From NCBI GenBank assembly GCA_964628465.1, contig CAZVOA010000015.1:13168-77167 (forward strand): a stretch of DNA of 64,000 bases, given 5' to 3'. Below, piece after piece: positions 41,466 through 49,728 of this stretch (the first letter of the stretch is position 1; each line of letters begins with the position of its first letter). The position numbers and the translations under genes are program-made. The notes beneath the pieces were generated by a model. The model was not told the origin of the DNA. It searched no databases and worked only from the letters and a program-made list of their open reading frames with translations. The DNA is from JAFGPS01 sp964628465. Its GTDB lineage: Bacteria; Planctomycetota; Phycisphaerae; Sedimentisphaerales; Anaerobacaceae.

Positions 41466-41846
41466 ATGGCTGATTCAGAAAAAAAAGAAAAGAAAAAAAT
41501 CATAATTGACGAAGACTGGAAACAGGAAGCACAAAAAGAGAAGGAAATTTTAGCTGCGGAAGATGAAAACGAAGAAATGGAGGACGATGGACGGGGTCCT
41601 TTGCCGCCGGGAGATTTCGCGGCCCTTATAAGTATGCTTATGACACAATCGCTATTCGCAATGGGATTTCTCCAGATAAAGGGACAAGAGCCTAAAGAAC
41701 CTGATTTGGAAATGGCAAAATATAATATCGATATGCTTGAGACTCTTGAGGCAAAAACCAAAGGCAATTTGACTGACCAGGAACAGAAGGTTTTGTCCGA
41801 TACTCTTACTCAACTGCGAATGGCTTATGTTAAAATTGCGGGATAA
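41466..41846 (+). CDS. DUF1844 family protein
   Basis: About 126 residues from the ATG at 41466 (TTGGAG just upstream). A charged N-terminal half is followed by the DUF1844 core PPGDFAALISMLMTQSLFAM and then DLEMAKYNIDMLETLEAKTK. The family's role is unknown; it is often found in planctomycetes and deltaproteobacteria. It is four bases in front of trpC and likely cotranscribed. Confidence 0.85.
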   Translation: MADSEKKEKKKIIIDEDWKQEAQKEKEILAAEDENEEMEDDGRGPLPPGDFAALISMLMTQSLFAMGFLQIKGQEPKEPDLEMAKYNIDMLETLEAKTKGNLTDQEQKVLSDTLTQLRMAYVKIAG

Positions 41847-41851
41847 TAAAC

Positions 41852-42655
41852 TTGGCAAATATATTAGATCAAATAATAGCTGACAAAATAATCGAAGTCC
41901 AAGCGAGAAAGTCACGTATAAATCTCGACGAACTCAAAGAGCAAATCAGCATTATGCCTAAATGCCGCGATTTCTACAAGGCAGTCACCGGAAAAAATCC
42001 CCGGGGTATAAACATTATTGCTGAAATAAAAAAAGCCTCGCCGTCCGCGGGTTTAATCCGCGGGGATTTCGACCCGGTCATTATAGCGCAGACATACAAA
42101 AAATGCGGCGCAAATGCTATAAGCGTGCTAACCGATGAAAAATACTTTCAGGGTAAGCTCGAATATTTGAGCCTGGTACACGATATGGTGGATTTACCTG
42201 TCCTGCGCAAAGATTTTATAATAGACGAGTGGCAGATTTACGAAGCTCGTGCGGCAGGTGCGGATGCAATCCTGCTGATTGCCGATGTGCTGTCATATGA
42301 TGCTTTGATGGATATGATGATAGTCGCGTCTGAACTTACTTTGACTGTACTTCTTGAAGTTCATAGCGAAGATACATTACTGAAAATTCGCAGCCTGTTG
42401 GAATTCCCGCGAAAAGAATGCAGCGTTCTTGGCATAAATAATCGCGACCTGACAACAATGCGGGTGGATTTGAATACAACCGGGAAACTGGCCAGGCTTT
42501 TACGTAACACAGATAAACTTGTCGCTGAAAGCGGCGTGAAAACAAGAAGCGATGTCGAAAAACTCATGAAAGACGGTGTAAAAGCAGTTCTGATTGGACA
42601 AACGCTTTGTGAACATCCTGATATCGAAGAAAAATTCAGGGAATTGTTTGGTTGA
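41852..42655 (+). CDS. trpC: Indole-3-glycerol phosphate synthase
   Basis: A 267-residue TIM-barrel enzyme that closes the indole ring in tryptophan synthesis. Catalytic and binding motifs are intact: IIAEIKKASPSAGLIRGDFD (Lys of the IKKASPS motif), LPVLRKDFIIDEWQIYEARA (second Lys), a Glu in TVLLEVHSEDTL, and the phosphate grip LVAESGVKTRSDVEKL followed by VLIGQTL. A TTG start at 41852 is used. No other trp genes are near, so the pathway is dispersed. Confidence 0.94.
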   Translation: MANILDQIIADKIIEVQARKSRINLDELKEQISIMPKCRDFYKAVTGKNPRGINIIAEIKKASPSAGLIRGDFDPVIIAQTYKKCGANAISVLTDEKYFQGKLEYLSLVHDMVDLPVLRKDFIIDEWQIYEARAAGADAILLIADVLSYDALMDMMIVASELTLTVLLEVHSEDTLLKIRSLLEFPRKECSVLGINNRDLTTMRVDLNTTGKLARLLRNTDKLVAESGVKTRSDVEKLMKDGVKAVLIGQTLCEHPDIEEKFRELFG

Positions 42656-42703
42656 AAATACTGCGAAATATAACAGGCGGAATATAGTTTCTAAAACCTC
42701 TTA

Positions 42704-43477
42704 TTAAAAAGCCATCCATAAAATCCTTGCGGCCGCTATTAATAAAGCTGCCGCAAGCCCTCGAACTATTCCTTTTCCGCCAATCTTGCCGGAAGCCCAA
42801 GCACCAAGTTGGGCGCCTGCTATAACACCTGTTAGCAATCCGAGGACCATTATGTATTTTCCGTTCAGGTTTCCTGCAAAGATATGAAATACTGTTACTG
42901 AAAATGTCATTATCGCAAGGACAAAATGACTTGTAGCGGTTGCGATATGAACGGGAAAACCAAGCAGATAAATCATAACAGGTACGTGTATTACTCCGCC
43001 GCCAATCCCGAGCATGGAAGAAAGCATGCCTACAAGGAAACTTGAAATTATGCCGAAGCTCAAATTATATTTGTGTGCTGAGCCGTCGTGACTTTCTTTA
43101 AGCTTTCCCGGCTGTATTATGAGGTATAAACTCACAAGAAGCATAACAATTCCGAAGAAACCATAAAATATCTGCCGGGGTATATAGTCTATGATAACAG
43201 CGCCAAGAATAGAACCGGGTACTGCGGTTAAAGCGAATAATAACCCGGCCCGGTAATTTATTCTTTTCTTTTTCGCGTAAGCAATTGAACCTGAAATTGA
43301 GTTGCCGCATATCATTGCCAGGGAAATCGCTGTTAGTGTTATGGGTGACATACTTTTATAGAACACCAGCAAAACCGGCATGACGATAAATCCGCCTCCG
43401 GCACCGACAAGCGTTCCGAACGCCCCGGCGATAAATCCAAGAATCATAAGCCAGAGAAATTCCATCAAAGACTCCAA
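42704..43477 (-). CDS. TauE/SafE-family membrane permease
   Basis: A 257-residue protein with eight helices in two halves. The motifs GAFGTLVGAGGGFIVMPVLL and GMLSSMLGIGGGVIHVPVMI are the duplicated GxGGG signature of the TauE/SafE family, which exports sulfite, sulfoacetate or related anions. The substrate is unknown. It may be read from the preceding accessory operon (40-base gap) or alone. Confidence 0.88.
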   Translation of the reverse strand: MESLMEFLWLMILGFIAGAFGTLVGAGGGFIVMPVLLVFYKSMSPITLTAISLAMICGNSISGSIAYAKKKRINYRAGLLFALTAVPGSILGAVIIDYIPRQIFYGFFGIVMLLVSLYLIIQPGKLKESHDGSAHKYNLSFGIISSFLVGMLSSMLGIGGGVIHVPVMIYLLGFPVHIATATSHFVLAIMTFSVTVFHIFAGNLNGKYIMVLGLLTGVIAGAQLGAWASGKIGGKGIVRGLAAALLIAAARILWMAF

Positions 43478-43517
43478 ACAGCCGTAAAAAGAAAAATACT
43501 TATGCTGTCATTATATG

Positions 43518-44204
43518 TTAATTCCTGCTGTTTTTAAAAATATTTATTCCTAAAAACGCAATAAATATCTCGGCGGAAAAAACAGCGATATATTCCACGA
43601 TAGGAATATTAAAAAGTATATTAGCGGGAAAAATAATCGCATTCGCGACAAAAGCAAACATGCCAATCATGGAAGCGGTCTTATATTCAGAAAGGCTCCT
43701 TAATTTCCATGCTAAAATTCCAATACCGATTGACAGGAAGATAAAAAGAAGGAATGTTAAGACGATATGAGGCGACGTTAAAAACGAAAAATTTCTTTCT
43801 GTCGAAGACTTCTCTATCAACTGAATATCTGAGGCTGTTTCCGGGTAAAGTCCTCCGCATATTAGCAGAGCAATTCCGGCAAGAATCAAAAATATCTGCC
43901 CCTTTCTGATTGAGATATTATTGTATTTTTCGTTCAATATATATAATCCGCCGGCAAAGAATATAATCGCAATTGCCTGAACAACTTGTCCTGTATTATA
44001 CCAGAAATTCCCGCCGACATTATAATCCATATTTCCCAAATCACTGTGCCAGTTTACAAATGGATTAAACTTTACTTCATTATTTTTATTCCATATTATC
44101 AATGCCGGTAAAGTAAAAAGGAATTCAGTGAGTAACACTGTTACTCCGAATATAGAACTGAGCGGCTGCATAAATATCTTTTTAGCAAAACAGCTTTTTC
44201 CCAT
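43518..44204 (-). CDS. Multi-pass membrane protein, DUF998-like
   Basis: A 228-residue protein with about six hydrophobic helices. The first loop has WHSDLGNMDYNVGGNFWYNT, similar to the PxIS-x-LG...N pattern of DUF998 proteins. No catalytic motif is visible. AAGGGA lies before the ATG, and the gene follows the cyclase-like gene by 18 bases. It is the last gene of an AraC-controlled cluster. Confidence 0.6.
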   Translation of the reverse strand: MGKSCFAKKIFMQPLSSIFGVTVLLTEFLFTLPALIIWNKNNEVKFNPFVNWHSDLGNMDYNVGGNFWYNTGQVVQAIAIIFFAGGLYILNEKYNNISIRKGQIFLILAGIALLICGGLYPETASDIQLIEKSSTERNFSFLTSPHIVLTFLLFIFLSIGIGILAWKLRSLSEYKTASMIGMFAFVANAIIFPANILFNIPIVEYIAVFSAEIFIAFLGINIFKNSRN

Positions 44205-44222
44205 ATATTCCCTTATCTTCTT

Positions 44223-45212
44223 TCAGTTTCCAAAATATCTTTTAAAAATTCTGCAAATACTGAGTGTCAGCCACAACTGTGTTTCACATTGTTTCTTATT
44301 AACGCCGGTTTTATGGATTTTTGAATAGGATATTTTCCAAAAGCCGTTTTTCTGCTGATTATCCACGAACCATTGCAATGCGATTTTAATATCATCATCT
44401 TCTTTTGGCAATCCAATTAATGAAATAGAATCCATTGCCGCGACTAAATGATTCCACCAGTAAGGAAATTGAAAACGCACCCAGTTGTCAGGATGCTGAT
44501 ACCATGTCCAGTTGTCTTTCTTAAGGAATTTCGACTTTAATAATTCCGCGGCTTTTATCGCGTATTCGGAATGTTGATATTTCGGATGAACGGAAAAAGC
44601 CCTGATAACCATTCCTGTTCCCGCCGCGGAAAAAGGTTTTGTTTTGTCGAAATCCTTCACGGGTTCTATATCCATCCTCTCAGTAATTTCGCACATTTCC
44701 TTCCAACTGTGATTGATTAGACCGGGGCTTCCAATTACCCAGCCGCCGTCGTTTTGTCTCATGTCAATCAGCCATTTCATTGCTTTTTCAACACGTTTAT
44801 CTTTTTCGTAACCGGCTTTAATCAGCAGATAAAGAATCGCGCCTGTATAATACGGAGCATACTGGTTTCCCAGGATACCGCGTATGTCACCTTCTTCCGA
44901 CTGGCGGGAAAAAACATATTCAGCGGCTTGTGCGATAGCAGGGTGTTCTTTGTTTAAACCGTACTGGTCAATTAAAAACCGTAATTGCCGCCACGTTTCA
45001 AGTAATGGGTGTTTAGAGACTGGATTGAACTCGCCGTTCTCTCTTTGCTTCTTTAATATCTTTTTTACTTCGGGCAGTTCCCATATTTCCTGAATCGGCC
45101 CGACTTTTTCGTCCAGCAAATCTCGTTTTGTGAAATACATAGCCGCAGGATTGCCGGATGACAATAGAGGTTCAATCGGATCATATTTCAGTTTTTCAAC
45201 CCAGCTTTTCAT
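44223..45212 (-). CDS. Prenyltransferase/squalene-cyclase-like alpha-toroid protein
   Basis: A 329-residue soluble protein of helical repeats. QW-like sequence features such as KAMKWLIDMRQNDGGWVIGS, YVFSRQSEEGDIRGILG and ALQWFVDNQQKNGFWKISYS place it in the terpenoid cyclase/prenyltransferase alpha-alpha toroid fold. It lacks the DxDD protonation motif of squalene cyclases, so it is unlikely to cyclise terpenes. Such genes are frequent as annotated 'prenyltransferase repeat' proteins with unknown roles. It lies 10 bases behind the DJ-1-like gene. Confidence 0.7.
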   Translation of the reverse strand: MKSWVEKLKYDPIEPLLSSGNPAAMYFTKRDLLDEKVGPIQEIWELPEVKKILKKQRENGEFNPVSKHPLLETWRQLRFLIDQYGLNKEHPAIAQAAEYVFSRQSEEGDIRGILGNQYAPYYTGAILYLLIKAGYEKDKRVEKAMKWLIDMRQNDGGWVIGSPGLINHSWKEMCEITERMDIEPVKDFDKTKPFSAAGTGMVIRAFSVHPKYQHSEYAIKAAELLKSKFLKKDNWTWYQHPDNWVRFQFPYWWNHLVAAMDSISLIGLPKEDDDIKIALQWFVDNQQKNGFWKISYSKIHKTGVNKKQCETQLWLTLSICRIFKRYFGN

Positions 45213-45222
45213 GGAGATTATC

Positions 45223-45843
45223 TTACTTCAATGATTCCATTAAAGAAAAGAAGTATTTTGTTTCTTGTGTTTTATATAACTGATACCACGCTTCCAGAGT
45301 TGCCGGTTTCATTAAATTTGTTTTTTTGAGTACTTCATACGAAAATTCCAAAGCGGCCAGACCGGTGGCAGTTATCAGGTTGTTATCCACAACTACAGGT
45401 TGATTTAAATAAAACTTATCGCCTGCATATTCAGGGCATGTCATTTTCAGTAATTCTTTGGCATTGCTGGTATGCTTTCTATTATCCAACAATCCTTTTT
45501 GTGCAAGAGCCATTGTAGCTCCGCAAATTGCCGCGATTATTACATTCTTATTTATTACATCTGAAACAAGATTCAATATCTTATTGTTACTCTCTTCGAG
45601 CCAGGTTTCCGCACCGGGTAAAATAAGCAAATCTTTTTCATGAAAAGTTATTTTATCAATACACTTATCAGGTGTAATTGTAATTCCACCCATTGTCTTT
45701 ATGGGTTCGAGAGTATTTCCAATTTTAATAAGATTAACCGGCGTTTTTGTTTTATCCAAAAATCTGCCGCTGTTAATTTCAGCAGTTAAATAACCAATTT
45801 CCCAATCTGCTAATGTGTTTAACACATATAAATATACATTCAT
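45223..45843 (-). CDS. DJ-1/PfpI-family protein
   Basis: About 206 residues. AAGGGA supports the ATG at 45843 over an upstream in-frame ATG. It has the DJ-1/PfpI alpha/beta fold, with a nucleophile elbow VIIAAICGATMALAQKGLLD (Cys about residue 105) and LLILPGAETWLEE. Its relatives are glyoxalases, amidase-like enzymes or transcription co-factors. It belongs to the AraC-led cluster. Confidence 0.85.
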   Translation of the reverse strand: MNVYLYVLNTLADWEIGYLTAEINSGRFLDKTKTPVNLIKIGNTLEPIKTMGGITITPDKCIDKITFHEKDLLILPGAETWLEESNNKILNLVSDVINKNVIIAAICGATMALAQKGLLDNRKHTSNAKELLKMTCPEYAGDKFYLNQPVVVDNNLITATGLAALEFSYEVLKKTNLMKPATLEAWYQLYKTQETKYFFSLMESLK

Positions 45844-45907
45844 AAAAATTCCCTTAAAAATATTGATTTTATTATTGTTCAATAAAAAAGGGAAATAATC
45901 AACTTTA

Positions 45908-46528
45908 TTATTTTTTTCTTACGGGCATACGCAGAATCGTTTTAAGTTTTTCAGGCGCAACTCTGCATGGATCGGAAATATAAATTTCGTGGTGCATTCC
46001 ATGAAACTCCATTCCCTGTTCATTTGCGAAATCCATCATTTTAGTCAAGGTTTCAGCCTCTTTATCGTAAGGTCCGACATGTAATGCCTGAACACACAAA
46101 CCTTCCGAAATCGATTCGAGTTTAACCTGTTTTACTTCAGGGGGCTTGCCTTTTGCAAGAAGTTTTTCCGCCGCTTTATCCAAATCTTCATTTTCAACAA
46201 AATCCGGCGTTCTGATTAAAAATATCCAGTTCCATTTTTCCTGCGGCGTATTTGAAAAATCGTAACTGTCTCCATCCAGCCAGTACCGGCATTCCAATTT
46301 GCAAACTGTATAATCCTCCATTCCCGCAAACTTTCGGGTCATTTTAATTGTATAAGCCGCACCATACAAAGCTCCTATTTTTGCGGAGAATTCATCACCT
46401 CCCGGTGCGCCCCGGCCGGTTATTGCTAAATATTTCGCGGGCCTGATTTCTACAAGCTGAGGTTTTTGAGTCGCTGCGTATTGGTCTTTATTTAATTTGA
46501 ATAAATCTATTTTTTCAGTCTGTGACAT
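45908..46528 (-). CDS. GyrI-like small-molecule-binding protein
   Basis: A 206-residue stand-alone GyrI-like domain with YLAITGRGAPGGDEFSAKIG early and LCVQALHVGPYDKEAETLTK then HHEIYISDP late. The duplicated SHS2 fold binds hydrophobic cations or acts as a hydrolase for cytotoxins. It is 15 bases behind the AraC regulator, whose C-terminal domain is of the same family, so both may read the same ligand. Confidence 0.85.
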   Translation of the reverse strand: MSQTEKIDLFKLNKDQYAATQKPQLVEIRPAKYLAITGRGAPGGDEFSAKIGALYGAAYTIKMTRKFAGMEDYTVCKLECRYWLDGDSYDFSNTPQEKWNWIFLIRTPDFVENEDLDKAAEKLLAKGKPPEVKQVKLESISEGLCVQALHVGPYDKEAETLTKMMDFANEQGMEFHGMHHEIYISDPCRVAPEKLKTILRMPVRKK

Positions 46529-46543
46529 AATTAATTTTCTCCA

Positions 46544-47443
46544 TTATTTTTTCGGTTTAAGCGGCAGGCAAATATCTGTAATCAAATCTTCCGGCTCGGT
46601 ATTATCCGGTGCATTTATATAAAACTCCATACATGGTTCGGAGCGGAATTCTCTTCCGCTGTTCACTAACCACTGGCCGTATAGTTTTAAATATGTTTCA
46701 CCGAGCTTGTTATATGGCCCGAAATGAGTCGTTACGGCGTATTCACCGCCGCCGATTGTCTGGACGGCGATTTCATCAGAAGGTGTAAAATCATCACCAA
46801 CTGTAACACATGCGTCATAGCGGATTTTTTCGGGAGCGGTAACTTCCGGATCATCGTAGCATATCCCGGCAAACTGACATCGGCCGCCGAGCAAGCCTTC
46901 TTTCCCAAGGTACATGCAAAGTTTATCCCATGCGATACCAACCTGGTCATAAGGCCCGACATGCCGCACATATGCCACTTTCATAGGTTCAATAGTTTTA
47001 ATTTCAACATCCATTTTTTCATCTCCAATCAAAATAGTAATATCATTTTCCTGTACATTGTCTTTGTAATGAATGTTTGCTTTGCCGATTTGTGTTACGA
47101 GAGTATTGTTCGACCTGAATTCCGAAGGCGAATAATTGAAAGCCTGCCTGAATGCACGCGAAAAGGCTTCATGTGTCTGATAGCCTGAATCGAATGCAAT
47201 ATCGGTGACAGGTTTTTCAGTGTACTTGAGGTACGAAGCCGCACGTTCGAGTCTGAGCCTGCGAATATGCTCCTGAAGTGATTCCCCGACAAGCCCGCGA
47301 AAAACCCGGTGAAAATGATACTGGGAAAAATGAGCTTTCTTAGCCAGTTCCTCCAGTGACATTTCCCTGTCGAGATTTTTCTGGATATGCACAAGCACAT
47401 GCATAATCCGCTTTACATAAATTTTTTCAGTCGATTTTTTCAT
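46544..47443 (-). CDS. AraC-family regulator with GyrI-like effector domain
   Basis: About 299 residues from the ATG at 47443 (an upstream in-frame ATG at 47470 is also possible). The N-terminal AraC DNA-binding domain has two helix-turn-helices: MSLEELAKKAHFSQYHFHRV and KPVTDIAFDSGYQTHEAFSR, then FNYSPSEFR. The C-terminal half is a GyrI-like ligand domain with VAYVRHVGPYDQVGIAWDKL and YAVTTHFGPYNKLGETYLKL. The Rob/SoxS-like layout suggests activation of the downstream GyrI, DJ-1, toroid and DUF998 genes by a small molecule. Confidence 0.9.
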   Translation of the reverse strand: MKKSTEKIYVKRIMHVLVHIQKNLDREMSLEELAKKAHFSQYHFHRVFRGLVGESLQEHIRRLRLERAASYLKYTEKPVTDIAFDSGYQTHEAFSRAFRQAFNYSPSEFRSNNTLVTQIGKANIHYKDNVQENDITILIGDEKMDVEIKTIEPMKVAYVRHVGPYDQVGIAWDKLCMYLGKEGLLGGRCQFAGICYDDPEVTAPEKIRYDACVTVGDDFTPSDEIAVQTIGGGEYAVTTHFGPYNKLGETYLKLYGQWLVNSGREFRSEPCMEFYINAPDNTEPEDLITDICLPLKPKK

Positions 47444-47530
47444 AGCAAAACCATTCAAAACAATTATCAATACAGGGAAATTATACTAACTATATCTTAC
47501 GCACGCTTGATAGTTTTTGCTATTTTTAAA

Positions 47531-48499
47531 TTACGGCTGGAGGATGTCTTCGGTGCGGCCGTCTATGGAGATTATTACTTCTTTGACAGTTGAGAATTGT
47601 TTCAGGGTTTGTGTTATTTCCGCCCGGATGGCTCCGACTCGTGCTGAGCCGCCTACCTGGAATTCCAACTGCTTGTCGAAATCGACTCGCGCGATTCCAT
47701 CTACAATTGAAAGTTTTTGGATTTTTACACCTGTGTTGATACTGGTTAAAAATCCCGCCGCTTTTTCCTGCTCCGTCGGTCCTTTTAATAATTCTTCTAC
47801 CGCGGCTCTCGCTACACTCTGAGTCTTAGGTATTACCCGCTGGCATGTAAAAGCGCTGTTCCCGGAAAAGTTCGAGTCGAGTTTTATATTACTGAAAAAA
47901 ACTTTTACCGCGATTGTATTCGGCTCGCTGAAAACAACCGGTATTCTAAATTCTCTATTGTTTGCAACCAAATCAGACGGATTGTTGTTACGAATAATTA
48001 AAGTGCCGCTTTTGCCAAAGTCCGGCGTAAATTTCAGTTTTGAACTGAATTGCACGAACTCTTCCGTCATCCATTCCGTTTTTGCGTTAGCCTGGCCGCG
48101 AGCTATTATTTTACCTTCGGAATCGCTGAGCGTCACCGGAAAGTCACCTTCAAAGAACCAGAATCCGCGTGCCTTTCCTTCAATAATAAGAGGGCTGGCT
48201 ATTTTCTGTAATGGGACCGGGGTAGTGACGATAATCAAATCACTTATAGAGCGGCCGGTATAACCTGATTTCACCTGTTCCGGTTCTGTTGGTTTCGGTT
48301 GTACTTTTGCTTCTTCGGATTTGACCTCGTTAGTTTTTGTTTCGCGGGGAGGAATTGCATTTGGATTTACTTGCACGGAATTTGATTCATTTGTAGTAAC
48401 CGTGGCTGGTTCATCACCGTTGCCAAGGAAAATAAACGCGAGAAAACCACCTGCCAATATTAAAATAATAGCTATAATAGAATTCGATTCACTATTCAT
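47531..48499 (-). CDS. Membrane-anchored protein with Gmad2 and GerMN domains
   Basis: About 322 residues. GAAGGA supports the ATG at 48499. An N-terminal helix (SIIAIILILAGGFLAFIF) anchors it. A linker rich in Pro/Glu/Lys follows. The Gmad2 Ig-like domain spans about 80-185 (LIIVTTPVPLQKIASPLIIE, later WFFEGDFPVTLSD), then the GerMN domain (SVARAAVEELLKGPTEQEKA, then KIQKLSIVDGIARVDFDKQL). GerMN-Gmad2 proteins occur in many non-sporulating bacteria; the role is unknown. Confidence 0.85.
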   Translation of the reverse strand: MNSESNSIIAIILILAGGFLAFIFLGNGDEPATVTTNESNSVQVNPNAIPPRETKTNEVKSEEAKVQPKPTEPEQVKSGYTGRSISDLIIVTTPVPLQKIASPLIIEGKARGFWFFEGDFPVTLSDSEGKIIARGQANAKTEWMTEEFVQFSSKLKFTPDFGKSGTLIIRNNNPSDLVANNREFRIPVVFSEPNTIAVKVFFSNIKLDSNFSGNSAFTCQRVIPKTQSVARAAVEELLKGPTEQEKAAGFLTSINTGVKIQKLSIVDGIARVDFDKQLEFQVGGSARVGAIRAEITQTLKQFSTVKEVIISIDGRTEDILQP

Positions 48500-48651
48500 C
48501 GAAAAATCCTTCAAAAACCAGCCGCGATATATCACGGCTTAAAATATAATGCTTTCCCGATTGTACCCGAATAACAAATTAAATCAAGCCGCTCGAATAT
48601 TTAACGAGGATAAAAGTGCATTATTTAATAAAATTAAAAATAAATTAAATA

Positions 48652-48687
48652 TTATTAAAGTTTTTCTTGTTTTAACTTTATTAAAGT
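48652..48687 (+). repeat. Direct repeats TTATTAAAGT upstream of the DUF2089 gene
   Basis: TTATTAAAGT occurs at 48652-48661 and 48678-48687, 26 bases apart start to start, with AACTTTA between. The spacing is about two and a half helical turns. The second copy is 37 bases before the DUF2089 start. A candidate site for autoregulation, although chance is possible in such AT-rich DNA. Confidence 0.35.
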
Positions 48688-48724
48688 GTATATTAATAAT
48701 ATTGAAGTGAATAAAGGATTTCTT

Positions 48725-49027
48725 ATGGAAAATAATATACCGGAATGGGCAACTGGACTTAATGACGAAGACTGGCAGTTTATCAAGCGGCTGATTCTTG
48801 CCTCCGGCTCGCTGAAGGATATTGCCAATCAATACGGCATTTCATATCCGACAATAAGGATAAGACTCAATCGCCTTATCGAGAAGGTGCAGATTCTTGA
48901 TTCTAAAAAGCCCAAGACGAAATTCCATCAATCAGTGAGATTACTCGTCGCCGAAGGTAAACTCGATATTGTATTGGCCAAGCAGTTAATAAAACTTTTC
49001 GAGGAAAATACAGAAAGGGAAAAATAA
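48725..49027 (+). CDS. DUF2089-like helix-turn-helix regulator
   Basis: About 100 residues; AAAGGA supports the ATG at 48725. The central WATGLNDEDWQFIKRLILAS followed by GSLKDIANQYGISYPTIRIR is a sigma-region-4-like helix-turn-helix characteristic of DUF2089. The C-terminal helix has LVAEGKLDIVLAKQLIKLFE. It heads a three-gene operon with two small membrane proteins (one-base gap to the next), so it probably controls their expression. Confidence 0.85.
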   Translation: MENNIPEWATGLNDEDWQFIKRLILASGSLKDIANQYGISYPTIRIRLNRLIEKVQILDSKKPKTKFHQSVRLLVAEGKLDIVLAKQLIKLFEENTEREK

Positions 49028-49028
49028 A

Positions 49029-49370
49029 ATGGAGCAATGGTTCGATCCAAGAACAGCCGGAATATTAGGCGGAATAATTGGAACCGTTTTAGGTATAACC
49101 GGCGGCTTAATTGGCGGTCTAAGTACTATTTGTGTTCAGAGAGGCTGGAAAAAGTTTTACTATACCATTTTTATATTAGCTATAGCTATAAGTACTGTAA
49201 TACTCATTACCGGTATCATAGCATTAGTTTGCAAGCAGCCTTATCATGTGTGGTATCCATTTATTCTTTCAGGTGCATTGGGAACAGGGCTGTTTTCAAT
49301 CCTGTTTATAGTAATTGGCAAACGATTCACTGAATATGAATTAAGAAAAATGCAGGCAAAAGACCTTTAA
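49029..49370 (+). CDS. Small membrane protein in the DUF2089 operon
   Basis: A 113-residue protein with three hydrophobic segments. The first is Gly-rich (ILGGIIGTVLGITGGLIGGL). The others are around residues 44-66 and 76-98. No family is named with certainty. It starts two bases after the DUF2089 stop, and such small membrane proteins commonly accompany DUF2089 genes. Confidence 0.7.
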   Translation: MEQWFDPRTAGILGGIIGTVLGITGGLIGGLSTICVQRGWKKFYYTIFILAIAISTVILITGIIALVCKQPYHVWYPFILSGALGTGLFSILFIVIGKRFTEYELRKMQAKDL

Positions 49371-49386
49371 ATTCAGGAGATAAATT

Positions 49387-49716
49387 ATGCGATTTTTTAA
49401 TTGGGCAAAGAATTTCGAAGAACAGCCGACATGTGGAGACATCCTTAAAAAGGTTCGTAAAACAGAAATATATTATTGGGTATTTGTAGTAATTTCAGTA
49501 TTAATTGCCTTTGGAGGACTTGGTACTATTGAGCAGGCAAACGAAGGCGATATGAAACAAATCGGCTGGGGTATATTTTTAATTGTTCTGGGATTAGTTA
49601 ATGTTGGGGTAATCAAGATTTGGGCGCATTTGAGATTAGTAATGTACTATATGATTTGGGACCGCAACCATTGGATTGAAGCAGAAATAAAAAAAAACGA
49701 AGCGGCGGATATTTAA
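49387..49716 (+). CDS. Small two-helix membrane protein in the DUF2089 operon
   Basis: A 109-residue protein: a charged N-terminus, two hydrophobic helices at about 30-52 and 60-82, and a C-terminal helix containing IWDRNHWIEAEIKK. The order suggests a partner of the preceding membrane protein. No family identified. CAGGAG precedes the ATG. Confidence 0.65.
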   Translation: MRFFNWAKNFEEQPTCGDILKKVRKTEIYYWVFVVISVLIAFGGLGTIEQANEGDMKQIGWGIFLIVLGLVNVGVIKIWAHLRLVMYYMIWDRNHWIEAEIKKNEAADI

Positions 49717-49728
49717 TAAATTGAATAT

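Noticed and set aside
44223..45212. Squalene-hopene cyclase
   Set aside because: The toroid repeats are present but the DxDD catalytic motif is missing and the protein is only half the length of a cyclase.
47531..48499. Sporulation gene, because of the GerMN domain
   Set aside because: GerMN-Gmad2 proteins are common in non-sporulating bacteria, and no other spore gene is present.
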